The notes below the pieces were generated by a model, which had not been told where the DNA came from, ran no database searches, and saw nothing but the letters and a program-made list of their open reading frames with translations. Position numbers and translations under genes: made by a program. A DNA stretch of 64,000 nucleotides from the NCBI RefSeq assembly GCF_015476235.1, contig NZ_CP064338.1, positions 2,232,001 to 2,296,000 on the forward strand, given 5' to 3'. Shown piece by piece: positions 18,175-26,815 of this stretch. Each line of letters begins with the position of its first letter. The first letter of the stretch is position 1. The DNA comes from Caldimonas thermodepolymerans. GTDB lineage: Bacteria; Pseudomonadota; Gammaproteobacteria; Burkholderiales; Burkholderiaceae_C.

Positions 18175-18960
18175 ATGGACGCTTCCACCCTCCAACGCTA
18201 CGGCGACGAGCTGTACCAGGCCCTGGTCCACCGCGAACCGGTGGCCCCGCTGACCGAGCGAGAACCCGGCATCACCATCGACGACGCCTACCAGATCCAG
18301 CTGCGCATGATCCAGCACCGGCTCGACGCCGGCGAGCGGGTCGTGGGCAAGAAGATCGGCGTGACCAGCAAGGTCGTGATGGACATGCTGGGCGTGAACC
18401 AGCCGGACTTCGGCCACCTGCTGTCAGGCATGGCGTACGATGAAGGCCAGCCGATCTCCGTCGGCCGCCTGATCGCCCCGCGCGCCGAGGCCGAGGTGGC
18501 CTTCATCCTGGCGCGCGACCTCGAAGGCCCCGGCGTGACCGCGGCCGACGTGCTGCGCGCCACCGACTGCGTGATGCCCTGCTTCGAGATCGTCGACTCG
18601 CGCATCCGCGACTGGAAGATCCGCATCCAGGACACCGTGGCCGACAACGCCTCCTGCGGCGTGTTCACGCTGGGCGGCGTGCGACGCAGCCCGCGCGACC
18701 TGGACCTGGCGCTGGCCGGCATGGTGCTGGAGAAGAACGGCGAGGTCATCAGCACCTCCACCGGCGCCTCGGTGCAGGGCTCGCCGGTCAACGCGGTGGC
18801 GTGGCTGGCCAACACCCTGGGCCGGCTCGGCATCGCCCTCAAGGCCGGCGACGTGATCCTCTCCGGCTCGCAATCGCCGCTGGTGCCGGTGGTCGCCGGC
18901 GACAGCCTGCATTGCAGCGTCGGCGGCCTGGGCAGCGCCTCGGTGCGCTTCGTCGCCTGA
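18175..18960 (+). CDS. dmpE: 2-oxopent-4-enoate hydratase
   Basis: 261-residue member of the hydratase/decarboxylase (fumarylacetoacetate hydrolase-like) family, adding water to 2-oxopent-4-enoate to give 4-hydroxy-2-oxovalerate. Visible features are VVGKKIGVTSKVVMDMLGV, APRAEAEVAFILARDL, PCFEIVDSRIRDW and LEKNGEVISTSTGASVQGSP. It is a paralogue of the next gene, the decarboxylase. The two enzymes form a complex in Pseudomonas and here the genes are adjacent. Confidence 0.94.
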   Translation: MDASTLQRYGDELYQALVHREPVAPLTEREPGITIDDAYQIQLRMIQHRLDAGERVVGKKIGVTSKVVMDMLGVNQPDFGHLLSGMAYDEGQPISVGRLIAPRAEAEVAFILARDLEGPGVTAADVLRATDCVMPCFEIVDSRIRDWKIRIQDTVADNASCGVFTLGGVRRSPRDLDLALAGMVLEKNGEVISTSTGASVQGSPVNAVAWLANTLGRLGIALKAGDVILSGSQSPLVPVVAGDSLHCSVGGLGSASVRFVA

Positions 18961-18980
18961 TTTCCAAGGACACCCCTCAC

Positions 18981-19769
18981 ATGGCACTCGACCAACACAC
19001 CATCGCCCGGCTTGCCGAGCACCTGGAAACCGCAGAGCTGCAGGCGCGCGACGTCACCAAGATCACCGACGACCACCCCGAAATGGACTGGGCCGACGCC
19101 TACGCCATCCAGGAGGCGATCCGCGCCCGCAAGGAAGCCCGCGGCCACCGCACCGTGGGCCTCAAGTGCGGCCTGACCTCCTACGCCAAGATGAAGCAGA
19201 TGGGCGTGGACTCGCCCGTGTTCGGCTTCGTCAGCGACTACATGGCCTGCCCCGAAGGCAGCACCATCCCGATGGCCGGCCTGATCCATCCCAAGGTGGA
19301 AGCCGAGATCTGCATCGTCACCAAGGCCCCGTTGACCGGTCCGGGCTGCCACGTCGGCGCGGTGCTGGCCGCGATCGACTTCGTGATCCCCGGCGTCGAG
19401 ATCATCGACAGCCGCTACCGCGACTTCAAGTTCGACCTCAAGAGCGTGATCGCGGACAACACCTCGGCCTCGCGCTTCGTCACCGGCGGCCGCGCCCGCC
19501 GCCCCGATGACCTGGACCTGCGCACGCTGGGCGTGGTGCTGGAGAAGAACGGCGAGATCGTCGCGATGGCCGCCGGCGCCGCGGTGATGGGCCACCCGGC
19601 CGCCGCCGTCGCGGCCCTGGCCAACCACCTGGGCGCGCGCGGCCAGAGCATCCCGGCCGGCACCTTCATCATGACCGGCGGCGTGACCGAGGCGATCGCG
19701 GTGCAGGCCGGCGACCAAGTGAACGTGCGCTTCCAGGACCTGGGTTCGGTGAGCATGCGCTTCGCCTGA
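18981..19769 (+). CDS. dmpH: 4-oxalocrotonate decarboxylase
   Basis: 262-residue decarboxylase of the same fold as DmpE. It converts the keto form of 4-oxalocrotonate to 2-oxopent-4-enoate. Motifs: TVGLKCGLTSYAKMKQMGV, HPKVEAEICIVTKAPL, IPGVEIIDSRYRDFKFD and LEKNGEIVAMAAGAAVMGHP. In the Pseudomonas dmp operon dmpH lies after dmpG. Here it directly follows dmpE, its complex partner, giving the order E-H-(ABM)-F-G-I. Confidence 0.94.
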   Translation: MALDQHTIARLAEHLETAELQARDVTKITDDHPEMDWADAYAIQEAIRARKEARGHRTVGLKCGLTSYAKMKQMGVDSPVFGFVSDYMACPEGSTIPMAGLIHPKVEAEICIVTKAPLTGPGCHVGAVLAAIDFVIPGVEIIDSRYRDFKFDLKSVIADNTSASRFVTGGRARRPDDLDLRTLGVVLEKNGEIVAMAAGAAVMGHPAAAVAALANHLGARGQSIPAGTFIMTGGVTEAIAVQAGDQVNVRFQDLGSVSMRFA

Positions 19770-19795
19770 ACCGTCACCTGCACCCGACCGGCGCC

Positions 19796-20368
19796 ATGTC
19801 CAGCCCCGCCCCCACCCCGCCGCGTGCCGTGACCGTGCTGATCACGCGGCACGTGCCGCCTTCGCAGGCCGCCGCGTTCGAGGCAGCCATGGCCGGCATG
19901 CTGGAGGCCGCCGCCCGCTTTCCCGGCCACCTCGGCGGCCAGGTGGTGCGCCCCGGCGACCCCGGCAGCGGCGACGAACCCATGCTCTACCACGTGGTGT
20001 TCGCCTTCGACGACGAGGCCCACCTCGCGGCCTGGGAGTCCTCCCCCGAGCGCGCGCACTGGCTGGCCCAGGTGCAGGCGCACACGGTGGGCGAGCAGCG
20101 CGACCGCGTCAGCGGCGTCGAGTACTGGTTCCAGCCGCCCGGCGGCGCCCCGCAGGCGCCGCCACGCTGGCGCGTGGCCGTGGTCACGTGGCTGGGCATC
20201 TTCCCGACCGTGCTGTTCCTGTTCCTGACCGTGGCGCCGTGGCTGGAGCACTGGCCGCTGGTGCCGCGCGTCTTCGTCATCACCGTGCTGGTGGTGGTGA
20301 TCATGACCTGGCTGGTCGCGCCGCGCCTGACCCGCTGGCTCGCGCACTGGCTGCATGCGGGCCGCTGA
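19796..20368 (+). CDS. ABM-domain protein with two C-terminal membrane helices
   Basis: 190-residue protein not expected in a meta-cleavage pathway. The N-terminal 100 residues form an antibiotic biosynthesis monooxygenase-like ferredoxin fold (VTVLITRHVPPSQAAAFEAA, then MLYHVVFAFDDEAHLAAW, ending SGVEYWFQPP). Two hydrophobic helices follow (about 125-145 and 150-172) with arginines after each. It resembles the uncharacterised ABM plus membrane-anchor family (COG3224 type). The gene lies between dmpH and dmpF with gaps of 26 bases on each side, so it should be co-expressed with phenol catabolism. Function unknown: possible roles are handling of quinone by-products at the membrane or heme-related chemistry. 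Confidence 0.75.
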   Translation: MSSPAPTPPRAVTVLITRHVPPSQAAAFEAAMAGMLEAAARFPGHLGGQVVRPGDPGSGDEPMLYHVVFAFDDEAHLAAWESSPERAHWLAQVQAHTVGEQRDRVSGVEYWFQPPGGAPQAPPRWRVAVVTWLGIFPTVLFLFLTVAPWLEHWPLVPRVFVITVLVVVIMTWLVAPRLTRWLAHWLHAGR

Positions 20369-20394
20369 GCCCGCGCCACTGAGGAGTTGTTCCC

Positions 20395-21309
20395 ATGACC
20401 GAGAAGATCAGATGCGCCGTCATCGGCCCCGGCAACATCGGCACCGACCTGCTCGCCAAGCTGCAGCGCAGCCCGGTGCTGGAGCCGGTGTGGATGGTCG
20501 GCATCGACCCGGCTTCCGACGGCCTGAAGCGCGCCCGCGAGCTGGGCCTCAAGACCACGGCCGACGGCGTCGACGGCCTGGTGCCCCACCTGCGCGACGA
20601 CCGCGTGCAGATCGTCTTCGACGCCACCAGCGCCTACGTGCACGCCGAGAACTCGCGCAAGGTCAATGCGCTGGGCGCGCTGATGATCGACCTCACGCCC
20701 GCGGCGATCGGCCCGTACTGCGTGCCGCCCGTGAACCTGCGCGAGCACCTGGGCAAGCGCGAGATGAACGTCAACATGGTCACCTGCGGCGGCCAGGCCA
20801 CGATCCCCATCGTCGCGGCGGTCAGCCGCGTGCAGCCGGTGGCCTACGGCGAGATCGTCGCCACGGTCTCCAGCCGCTCGGTGGGGCCGGGCACGCGCAA
20901 GAACATCGACGAGTTCACCCGCACCACCGCCGGCGCGGTCGAGCAGGTCGGCGGCGCGAAGCAGGGCAAGGCCATCATCATCATCAACCCGGCCGAGCCA
21001 CCGCTGATCATGCGCGACACGGTGCACTGCCTGACCGAGGACGAGCCGGACCAGGAAGCCATCACGCGCTCGATCCACGAGATGATCCGCGAGGTGCAGC
21101 GCTACGTGCCGGGCTACCGGCTGGTCAACGGCCCGGTCTTCGACGGCAAGCGCGTCAGCGTCTTCCTCGAGGTCGAGGGCCTGGGCGACTACCTGCCGAA
21201 GTACGCCGGCAACCTGGACATCATGACCGCGGCCGCCGCCCGCACCGCCGAGATGTTCGCCGAGGAAATCCTCAAGGGCGAACTGGTGCTCGAACCCGTG
21301 GCCGCCTGA
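20395..21309 (+). CDS. dmpF: Acetaldehyde dehydrogenase (acylating)
   Basis: 304-residue CoA-acylating enzyme converting acetaldehyde to acetyl-CoA with NAD. Rossmann start [17 protein letters not shown]. The catalytic cysteine lies in [17 protein letters not shown] helical domain interacts with the aldolase, to which acetaldehyde is channelled. It is followed 13 bases later by that aldolase gene, as in all dmpFG pairs. The product closes the link from the ring to central metabolism. Confidence 0.97.
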   Translation: MTEKIRCAVIGPGNIGTDLLAKLQRSPVLEPVWMVGIDPASDGLKRARELGLKTTADGVDGLVPHLRDDRVQIVFDATSAYVHAENSRKVNALGALMIDLTPAAIGPYCVPPVNLREHLGKREMNVNMVTCGGQATIPIVAAVSRVQPVAYGEIVATVSSRSVGPGTRKNIDEFTRTTAGAVEQVGGAKQGKAIIIINPAEPPLIMRDTVHCLTEDEPDQEAITRSIHEMIREVQRYVPGYRLVNGPVFDGKRVSVFLEVEGLGDYLPKYAGNLDIMTAAAARTAEMFAEEILKGELVLEPVAA

Positions 21310-21322
21310 CGAGGAGCATCCC

Positions 21323-22360
21323 ATGACACTGACGAACCGGAGCATCACCCTCCACGACATGACGCTGCGCGACGGGATGCACCCCAAGCGCCACCAGATG
21401 ACGCTGGAGCAAATGAAGTCCATCGCCCAGGGTCTGGACGAGGCCGGCATCCCGCTGATCGAGGTCACGCACGGCGACGGCCTGGGCGGCGCCTCGGTCA
21501 ACTACGGCTTCCCCCGGCACCGCGACGACGAGTACCTCGGCGCGGTGATCCCGCTGATGAAGCGCGCCAGGGTCAGCGCCCTGCTGCTGCCCGGCATCGG
21601 CACCGTGGACCACCTCAAGATGGCGCACGAGCTGGGCGTGTCCACGATCCGCGTGGCGACGCACTGCACCGAGGCCGACATCTCCGAGCAGCACATCACG
21701 CTGGCGCGCAAGATGGACATGGACACGGTCGGCTTCCTGATGATGGCCCACATGGCCAGCCCCGAGAAGCTGGTCGAGCAGGCGAAGCTGATGGAAAGCT
21801 ACGGCGCCAACTGCGTCTACGTGACCGACTCGGCCGGCCACCTGCTGCCCGACACCGTCAAGGCCCGGGTCGGCGCGGTGCGCGAGGCGCTCAGGCCCGA
21901 GACCGAGGTGGGCTTCCACGGCCACCACAACCTGGCCATGGGCGTGGCCAACTCGATCGCCGCGATCGAGGTCGGCGCCAGCCGCATCGACGCGGCGGCC
22001 GCAGGCCTGGGCGCGGGCGCGGGCAACACGCCGATGGAAGTGCTGGTCGCGGTGTGCTCGCTGATGGGCATCGAGACCGGCGTGGACGTGTTCAAGATCC
22101 AGGACGTGGCCGAGGACCTGGTCGTGCCCATCATGGACTTTCCGATCCGCATCGACCGCGACGCGCTGACGCTGGGCTATGCCGGCGTCTACGGGTCCTT
22201 CCTGCTGTTCGCCAAGCGCGCCGAGCAGAAGTACGGCGTGTCCGCGCGCGACATCCTGGTCGAGATGGGCCGCCGCGGCATGGTCGGCGGCCAGGAAGAC
22301 ATGATCGAGGACACCGCGCTGACGCTGGCGCGCCAGCGCGCCGAACGACGCGCCGCCTGA
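21323..22360 (+). CDS. dmpG: 4-hydroxy-2-oxovalerate aldolase
   Basis: 345-residue class II (Mn-dependent) aldolase splitting 4-hydroxy-2-oxovalerate to pyruvate and acetaldehyde. It has the HMGL-type barrel start [15 protein letters not shown] with Arg and Asp of the active site, the metal histidines in [17 protein letters not shown], and [14 protein letters not shown]. The C-terminal domain contacts DmpF. It forms the channelling complex with the preceding gene product. Confidence 0.97.
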   Translation: MTLTNRSITLHDMTLRDGMHPKRHQMTLEQMKSIAQGLDEAGIPLIEVTHGDGLGGASVNYGFPRHRDDEYLGAVIPLMKRARVSALLLPGIGTVDHLKMAHELGVSTIRVATHCTEADISEQHITLARKMDMDTVGFLMMAHMASPEKLVEQAKLMESYGANCVYVTDSAGHLLPDTVKARVGAVREALRPETEVGFHGHHNLAMGVANSIAAIEVGASRIDAAAAGLGAGAGNTPMEVLVAVCSLMGIETGVDVFKIQDVAEDLVVPIMDFPIRIDRDALTLGYAGVYGSFLLFAKRAEQKYGVSARDILVEMGRRGMVGGQEDMIEDTALTLARQRAERRAA

Positions 22361-22388
22361 GGGCGCACCCTGACCGGAGGACATCCCC

Positions 22389-22580
22389 ATGCCGTTCGCA
22401 CAGATCTTCCTGATCGAAGGACGCACCGAGGAACAGAAGAAGGCGGTCATCGAGAAGGTGACCCAGGCGCTGGTCGAGGCGGTCGACGCCCCGGCGGCCA
22501 ACGTGCGCGTGCTGATCACCGAGGTGCCGAAGGAGAACTGGGGCATCGCCGGCGTGTCGGCGAAGGCGCTGGGGCGCTAG
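22389..22580 (+). CDS. dmpI: 4-oxalocrotonate tautomerase
   Basis: 63-residue tautomerase converting the enol to the keto form of 4-oxalocrotonate before decarboxylation. After Met removal the catalytic Pro1 is exposed (MPFAQIFLIEGRTEEQKK). Arg12 (EGRTEEQ) and the arginine of NVRVLITEVP correspond to the known active-site arginines. Ribosome site GGAGG is upstream. Last gene of the phenol operon. A GACGCAT/ATGCGTC inverted repeat (22623-22629 and 22640-22646) lies just after it. Confidence 0.95.
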   Translation: MPFAQIFLIEGRTEEQKKAVIEKVTQALVEAVDAPAANVRVLITEVPKENWGIAGVSAKALGR

Positions 22581-22622
22581 CGCCGCCCGGTTTCACGCAA
22601 CTTTACAAAGCGGCAGCAGGCA

Positions 22623-22646
22623 GACGCATGGCGTAAAGGATGCGTC
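22623..22646. repeat. Inverted repeat after the phenol operon
   Basis: Perfect seven-base arms GACGCAT and ATGCGTC with a ten-base loop. It lacks a T run, so it is either a weak or Rho-assisted terminator of the dmp operon or an operator for the downstream RcnB-like gene, which starts 38 bases later. Confidence 0.45.
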
Positions 22647-22684
22647 CGGATACTGGCTCCATCGACAACCCGAAAGGAGCACAG

Positions 22685-23083
22685 ATGATGTCCAAGCGCA
22701 GCCTCATCGCCATCGCCACCCTCGCCGCCCTCGGCCTGCAGGCAGGGCTGGCCCAGGCCCAGCCGCGCGAGCGGCACGATCGTGCCCCCGCGCCCGTGGT
22801 GCATGTACATCATCACGTCCACACGGTCCACCACCCCGCCCCGCACGCGGGCAAGGGCAAGCCGCCGGCGCATGCACGCCACCAGGTCAAGGCCCCGCCG
22901 CGCTGGCGCCCGGGCGACCGCCTGCCGGCCGTCCATCGCGCCCCCGCGCACGTGGTCAAGGACTGGCGCCACCACCGCCTGAGCGCGCCGCCGCGCGGCC
23001 ATGAGTGGGTGCGCGTCGGCACCGACTTCGCGCTGGTCGCCGTGGCCTCGGGCATCATCGCGCAGATCGTCGTCAACCTCTGA
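22685..23083 (+). CDS. RcnB-family periplasmic protein
   Basis: 132-residue exported protein with signal peptide (MMSKRSLIAIATLAALGL, cleavage near AQA-Q) and a His-rich middle (VHVHHHVHTVHHPAPHAG). A C-terminal RcnB domain is seen as RWRPGDRLPAVH, PPRGHEWVRVGTDFALVAV and GIIAQIVV. RcnB in E. coli is a periplasmic protein tied to nickel/cobalt homeostasis. Family membership is clear, metal specificity is not, and no efflux gene is nearby. The ATG at 22688 is an alternative start one codon later. Ribosome site AAAGGAGC. Confidence 0.82.
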   Translation: MMSKRSLIAIATLAALGLQAGLAQAQPRERHDRAPAPVVHVHHHVHTVHHPAPHAGKGKPPAHARHQVKAPPRWRPGDRLPAVHRAPAHVVKDWRHHRLSAPPRGHEWVRVGTDFALVAVASGIIAQIVVNL

Positions 23084-23105
23084 CGCACGCCCTGCCCGGA
23101 AAACA

Positions 23106-23139
23106 AAAAGCCCCGCTTCCGAGGAAGCGGGGCTTTTTT
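23106..23139. terminator. Bidirectional terminator between the RcnB-like gene and icd
   Basis: Thirteen-base arms AAGCCCCGCTTCC (23108-23120) and GGAAGCGGGGCTT (23123-23135) with a T run on the plus strand and an A run before it that gives a T run on the minus strand. It fits termination of both converging genes and is the strongest hairpin in the window. Confidence 0.92.
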
Positions 23140-23180
23140 CGTCCGGCGTCGCCGCCCGGGCGGGCCCGGGCGGCGGACGA

Positions 23181-24434
23181 TCACATGTGGTCGATCATCA
23201 CCTGGCCGAAGCCCGAGCAGCTGACCTGGGTCGCGCCGTCCATCAGGCGGGCGAAGTCGTAGGTCACCTTCTTGCTCTGGATGGCCTTTTCCATCGAGCT
23301 GATGATCAGGTCGGCGGCTTCCTTCCAGCCCATGTGGCGCAGCATCATCTCGGCCGACAGGATCTCGGAACCGGGGTTCACGTAGTCCTTGCCGGCGTAC
23401 TTCGGCGCCGTGCCGTGGGTGGCCTCGAACATCGCGACCGAGTCGGACAGGTTGGCGCCCGGGGCGATGCCGATGCCGCCGACCTGCGCGGCCAGCGCGT
23501 CGGAGATGTAGTCGCCGTTCAGGTTCAGCGTCGCGATCACCGAGTACTCGGCCGGACGCAGCAGGATCTGCTGCAGGAACGCGTCAGCGATGGCGTCCTT
23601 GATGACGATGTCCTTGCCGGTCTTCGGGTTCTTGAACTTGCACCACGGGCCGCCGTCGATCAGCTCGGCGCCGAACTCGCGCTGCGCCAGGGCATAGCCC
23701 CAGTCGCGGAACGCGCCTTCGGTGAACTTCATGATGTTGCCCTTGTGCACCAGCGTCACCGACGGCTTGTCGTTGTCGATGGCGTACTGGATGGCCTTGC
23801 GCACCAGGCGCTCGGTGCCTTCCTTGGAGACCGGCTTGATGCCGATGCCCGAGGTTTCCGGGAAGCGGATCTTCTTGACGCCGAACTCGTCCTGCAGGAA
23901 CTTGATCAGCTTCTTGGCCTTGTCGCTCTGGTAGTCGAACTCGATGCCGGCGTAGATGTCTTCCGAGTTCTCGCGGAAGATCACCATGTCGACCTTCTCG
24001 GGCTCCTTGACCGGCGAGGGCACGCCCTTGAAGTAGCGCACCGGGCGCAGGCAGACGTACAGGTCCAGCTCCTGGCGCAGCGCGACGTTCAGCGAGCGGA
24101 TGCCGCCACCGACCGGGGTGGTCAGCGGGCCCTTGATCGAGACCACGTATTCGCGCACGGCATGCAGCGTCTCCTCGGGCAGCCACACGTCCGGGCCGTA
24201 CACCTTGGTCGACTTCTCGCCGGCGTAGACCTCCATCCAGTGGATCTTGCGCTTGCCACCGTAGGACTTGGCCACCGCAGCGTCGACCACCTTGATCATC
24301 ACGGGCGTGATGTCAAAGCCCGTACCGTCACCCTCGATGTAGGGGATGATGGGGTTGTCGGGAACGTTGAGCGAGAAGTCCGGGTTGACCGTGATCTTCT
24401 GGCCACCCTCGGGCACCTTGATGTGCTGGTACAT
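23181..24434 (-). CDS. icd: NADP-dependent isocitrate dehydrogenase
   Basis: TCA-cycle enzyme of 417 residues, the length of E. coli Icd. Start at 24434 ([14 protein letters not shown]). The open frame continues 20 codons upstream without support. Features: [15 protein letters not shown], the substrate/phosphorylation loop [20 protein letters not shown] containing the serine targeted by AceK, and [19 protein letters not shown]. Its single-gene unit ends at the hairpin at 23106-23139. Confidence 0.97.
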   Translation of the reverse strand: MYQHIKVPEGGQKITVNPDFSLNVPDNPIIPYIEGDGTGFDITPVMIKVVDAAVAKSYGGKRKIHWMEVYAGEKSTKVYGPDVWLPEETLHAVREYVVSIKGPLTTPVGGGIRSLNVALRQELDLYVCLRPVRYFKGVPSPVKEPEKVDMVIFRENSEDIYAGIEFDYQSDKAKKLIKFLQDEFGVKKIRFPETSGIGIKPVSKEGTERLVRKAIQYAIDNDKPSVTLVHKGNIMKFTEGAFRDWGYALAQREFGAELIDGGPWCKFKNPKTGKDIVIKDAIADAFLQQILLRPAEYSVIATLNLNGDYISDALAAQVGGIGIAPGANLSDSVAMFEATHGTAPKYAGKDYVNPGSEILSAEMMLRHMGWKEAADLIISSMEKAIQSKKVTYDFARLMDGATQVSCSGFGQVMIDHM

Positions 24435-24556
24435 GTGAGAAAGCTCCGCGCGAACGGGTTGAGGAATTTTTATGCGGCCGGACTCGACCACCATGCGGCA
24501 GCGGCCCGAACCGGCAATTCTAAGTCACTGGCGCCGCCGCAGGCGGGCGCGCCCGC

Positions 24557-25225
24557 TCAGCACAAGGCCGGGACGTGGTCGGGCCACAGGCCGTGGGCCA
24601 CGGCCCAGATCGAGGCGCCGGCCAGCGCCAGCCCGGCCAGCCGCACCGCCCAGGCGCCCGGCGCTCCGCCACAGGCCCGGAAGCGCCGCCACAGCGCCGG
24701 CCCGAGGTGCAGGCTGACCGCCGAGCCGGCGGCAAAGGCGGCCATCACCGCCGCCCCTTCCCAGGCGGTGGAGGCCAGCGCAGCCACCACCAGCCCCGAG
24801 TACAGCAACCCGCACGGCAGCAGGGTCCACAGCGCCCCGGCCAGCGCCGGCCAGCGGCGCTCGTCCAGTCCCAGCGTGCGGTGCCGCACCGCCTGCCAGA
24901 CCCGGTGCGCGCCCTGGTCCACCCAGCGAGGCTGCCGGCCGAGCCAGACCAGGCTCAGCCCGAACACGATCACCGCCAGGTGGAACATGGCCCAGAACGG
25001 GCGCAGCAGCGCGGCGTGCTGGGTGGTCCAGGCCAGCGCCTGCACCGAGGCGGCGACCACCGCCCCGGCGGTGGCGTAGCCGGCCACCCGCCCCGCCTGG
25101 AAAGTCCACAACCGGCGCGGGGTGCAGCCGATCCCGGCCGTGGCCGCCCCGCACATCGCGATGCAGTGCGGGCCGCCGGCCAGGCCCATCAGCAACCCGG
25201 TGAGGACGAGGCTGGAGGCGGCCAT
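24557..25225 (-). CDS. SafE/UreH-like membrane protein linked to the cbb3 block
   Basis: 222-residue integral membrane protein of the TauE/SafE-UreH type. About six hydrophobic helices are visible, with an N-terminal GLLMGLAGGPHCIAMCGAA motif containing two cysteines and a His, as seen in members next to cbb3 oxidase genes. The start at 25225 shares a base with the hemN stop (TGATG), so it is translated with hemN. Role in copper supply or oxidase assembly has been proposed for such neighbours; sulfite export is the generic name only. Confidence 0.78.
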   Translation of the reverse strand: MAASSLVLTGLLMGLAGGPHCIAMCGAATAGIGCTPRRLWTFQAGRVAGYATAGAVVAASVQALAWTTQHAALLRPFWAMFHLAVIVFGLSLVWLGRQPRWVDQGAHRVWQAVRHRTLGLDERRWPALAGALWTLLPCGLLYSGLVVAALASTAWEGAAVMAAFAAGSAVSLHLGPALWRRFRACGGAPGAWAVRLAGLALAGASIWAVAHGLWPDHVPALC

Positions 25226-26631
25226 CAGATGATCTTGGAGAAGCGCTCGCGGCTGCGGTCGGCCTGCAGGTAGCGGTCGAACACCATCGCGATGCCACGC
25301 ACGAAGTACCAGCCGGTCGGGGTCACGCGCAGCCCGTCGGGCTCGATGGTCACCAGCCCCTGCTCGGCCATCTGCTCCATCTGCGCCATCTCGGCAGCGA
25401 AGTAGCGCCGGAAGTCGATCAGGTGCGCCACCTCGATGGACTCGAACACCACGTGGCCCTGGCACATCAGCGCCATGATGACGGCGCGGCGCAGCAGGTC
25501 GTCGCGCGACAGCGCCAGGCCGCGCACCACCGGGAACTGGCCGTGGCGCAGCGCGTCGTAGTACTCCGGCAGGGTCTTGGCGTTCTGGCTGTAGGTCGGC
25601 CCCACCCGGCCGATCGCCGACACGCCCAGGCCCAGCAGGTCGCAGTCCGGCTGCGTGCTGTAGCCCTGGAAGTTGCGGTGCAGCCGGCCCTGCCGCTTGG
25701 CCGCGGCCAGCGCGTCCGAGTGCAGCGCGAAGTGGTCCATGCCGATGTAGTCGTAGCCGCGCGCCAGGAAGGTGGCGATGGCGTTGGACAGCATCGCGAT
25801 CTTGTCACGCGCGGCGGGCAGCTCGGCCGCGTCGATGCGCCGCTGCGGCTTGAAGCGCTGCGGCAGGTGCGCGTAGGCATACAGCGCGATGCGGTCGGGC
25901 CGCAGCTCGCCGATCTGCTGCAGGGTGCGCGCGAAGGACTCGGGCGTCTGCCGCGGCAGACCGTAGATCAGGTCGGCGTTGATCGAGTCGAAGCCCAGCT
26001 CGCGCGCCGACTGCATCAGCGCCGCGACGCTCTCGTAGGGCTGCACCCGGTGCACCGCCTTCTGCACGTCCGGGTCGAAGTCCTGCACGCCGAAGCTCAG
26101 GCGGTTGAAGCCCAGGCTCGCCAGGTGCGCAAGGCGCACGGGCGTGACGGTGCGCGGGTCGACCTCGATGGAGTATTCGCCGCCCGGCACCAGCCGGAAC
26201 GCGGCGCGCAGCCGCCCCATCAGGCGTTCCAGCTCCGCGTCGCTGAGGAAGGTCGGGCTGCCCCCGCCGAAGTGCAGCTGCGACACCGACTGCCCGGTGC
26301 CCAGCACCTGGGTGTGCAGCTCGATCTCGCGCTCCAGCGCGTCCAGGTACTCGGCGGCGCGCTCGTGGTGCTTGGTGATGACCTTGTTGCAGGCGCAGTA
26401 GTAGCACACCGATTCGCAGAACGGGACGTGCACGTACAGCGACAGCGGCGCGCGCCGCCCGCCCACCGCCCCCGCCGCGCTGGCGCGCTGCTCCAGGGCC
26501 TGGCGGTACTGCTCCGCCGTGAAGGCCTCCACGAAGCGGTCGGCCGTCGGGTAGGAGGTGTAACGCGGGCCGGGCACGTCGAAACGGGCCAGCATCTCTT
26601 GCGTCAGCATGGGCACAGCGGTCGGGTCCAT
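25225..26631 (-). CDS. hemN: Oxygen-independent coproporphyrinogen III dehydrogenase
   Basis: Radical SAM enzyme for heme synthesis under low oxygen. 468 residues from the ATG at 26631. Iron-sulfur motif CESVCYYCACNK (CxxxCxxC) is preceded by PLSLYVHVPF. Also seen are RYTSYPTADRF near the N-terminus and LSFGVQDFDPDVQKAVHRVQ. An FNR-type site lies at 26666-26679. If used at -41.5 the transcript would start right at 26631, which makes the in-frame ATG at 26610 (MLTQEMLARFD, 461 residues) a serious alternative start. Divergent from fnr. Confidence 0.95.
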   Translation of the reverse strand: MDPTAVPMLTQEMLARFDVPGPRYTSYPTADRFVEAFTAEQYRQALEQRASAAGAVGGRRAPLSLYVHVPFCESVCYYCACNKVITKHHERAAEYLDALEREIELHTQVLGTGQSVSQLHFGGGSPTFLSDAELERLMGRLRAAFRLVPGGEYSIEVDPRTVTPVRLAHLASLGFNRLSFGVQDFDPDVQKAVHRVQPYESVAALMQSARELGFDSINADLIYGLPRQTPESFARTLQQIGELRPDRIALYAYAHLPQRFKPQRRIDAAELPAARDKIAMLSNAIATFLARGYDYIGMDHFALHSDALAAAKRQGRLHRNFQGYSTQPDCDLLGLGVSAIGRVGPTYSQNAKTLPEYYDALRHGQFPVVRGLALSRDDLLRRAVIMALMCQGHVVFESIEVAHLIDFRRYFAAEMAQMEQMAEQGLVTIEPDGLRVTPTGWYFVRGIAMVFDRYLQADRSRERFSKII

Positions 26632-26665
26632 GTCGGGCACTGTGCCAGAGCCGGATGGCGCCGAC

Positions 26666-26707
26666 TTGACACACCTCAAGGGGGATGCGGGCGGCCGAAG
26701 GAACAAT
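26666..26707 (+). promoter_or_regulatory. FNR box and -10 element of the fnr promoter
   Basis: TTGAC-ACAC-CTCAA (26666-26679) matches the FNR half-sites TTGAT/ATCAA in 8 of 10 bases. AACAAT (26702-26707) lies exactly where a -10 hexamer belongs if the box is centred at -41.5 (start near 26714). This suggests that fnr activates itself under low oxygen, and the same box could serve hemN divergently. Seen in sequence; binding inferred. Confidence 0.7.
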
Positions 26708-26815
26708 GGCACGACGCTTGAGGGCCATCATGTCGCTCGACGGGAGACCTCCCCGGCCGCCGGCCGCGCGCATGCCCCGAGCCCGACCCTGACCGCGAAG
26801 CAAGGTGCGCGTCCG

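Noticed and set aside
6565-22580. Horizontal transfer of the phenol island
   Set aside because: No integrase, insertion sequence, direct repeats or tRNA edge were seen, and base composition does not differ visibly from the flanks. Transfer at an older date cannot be excluded.
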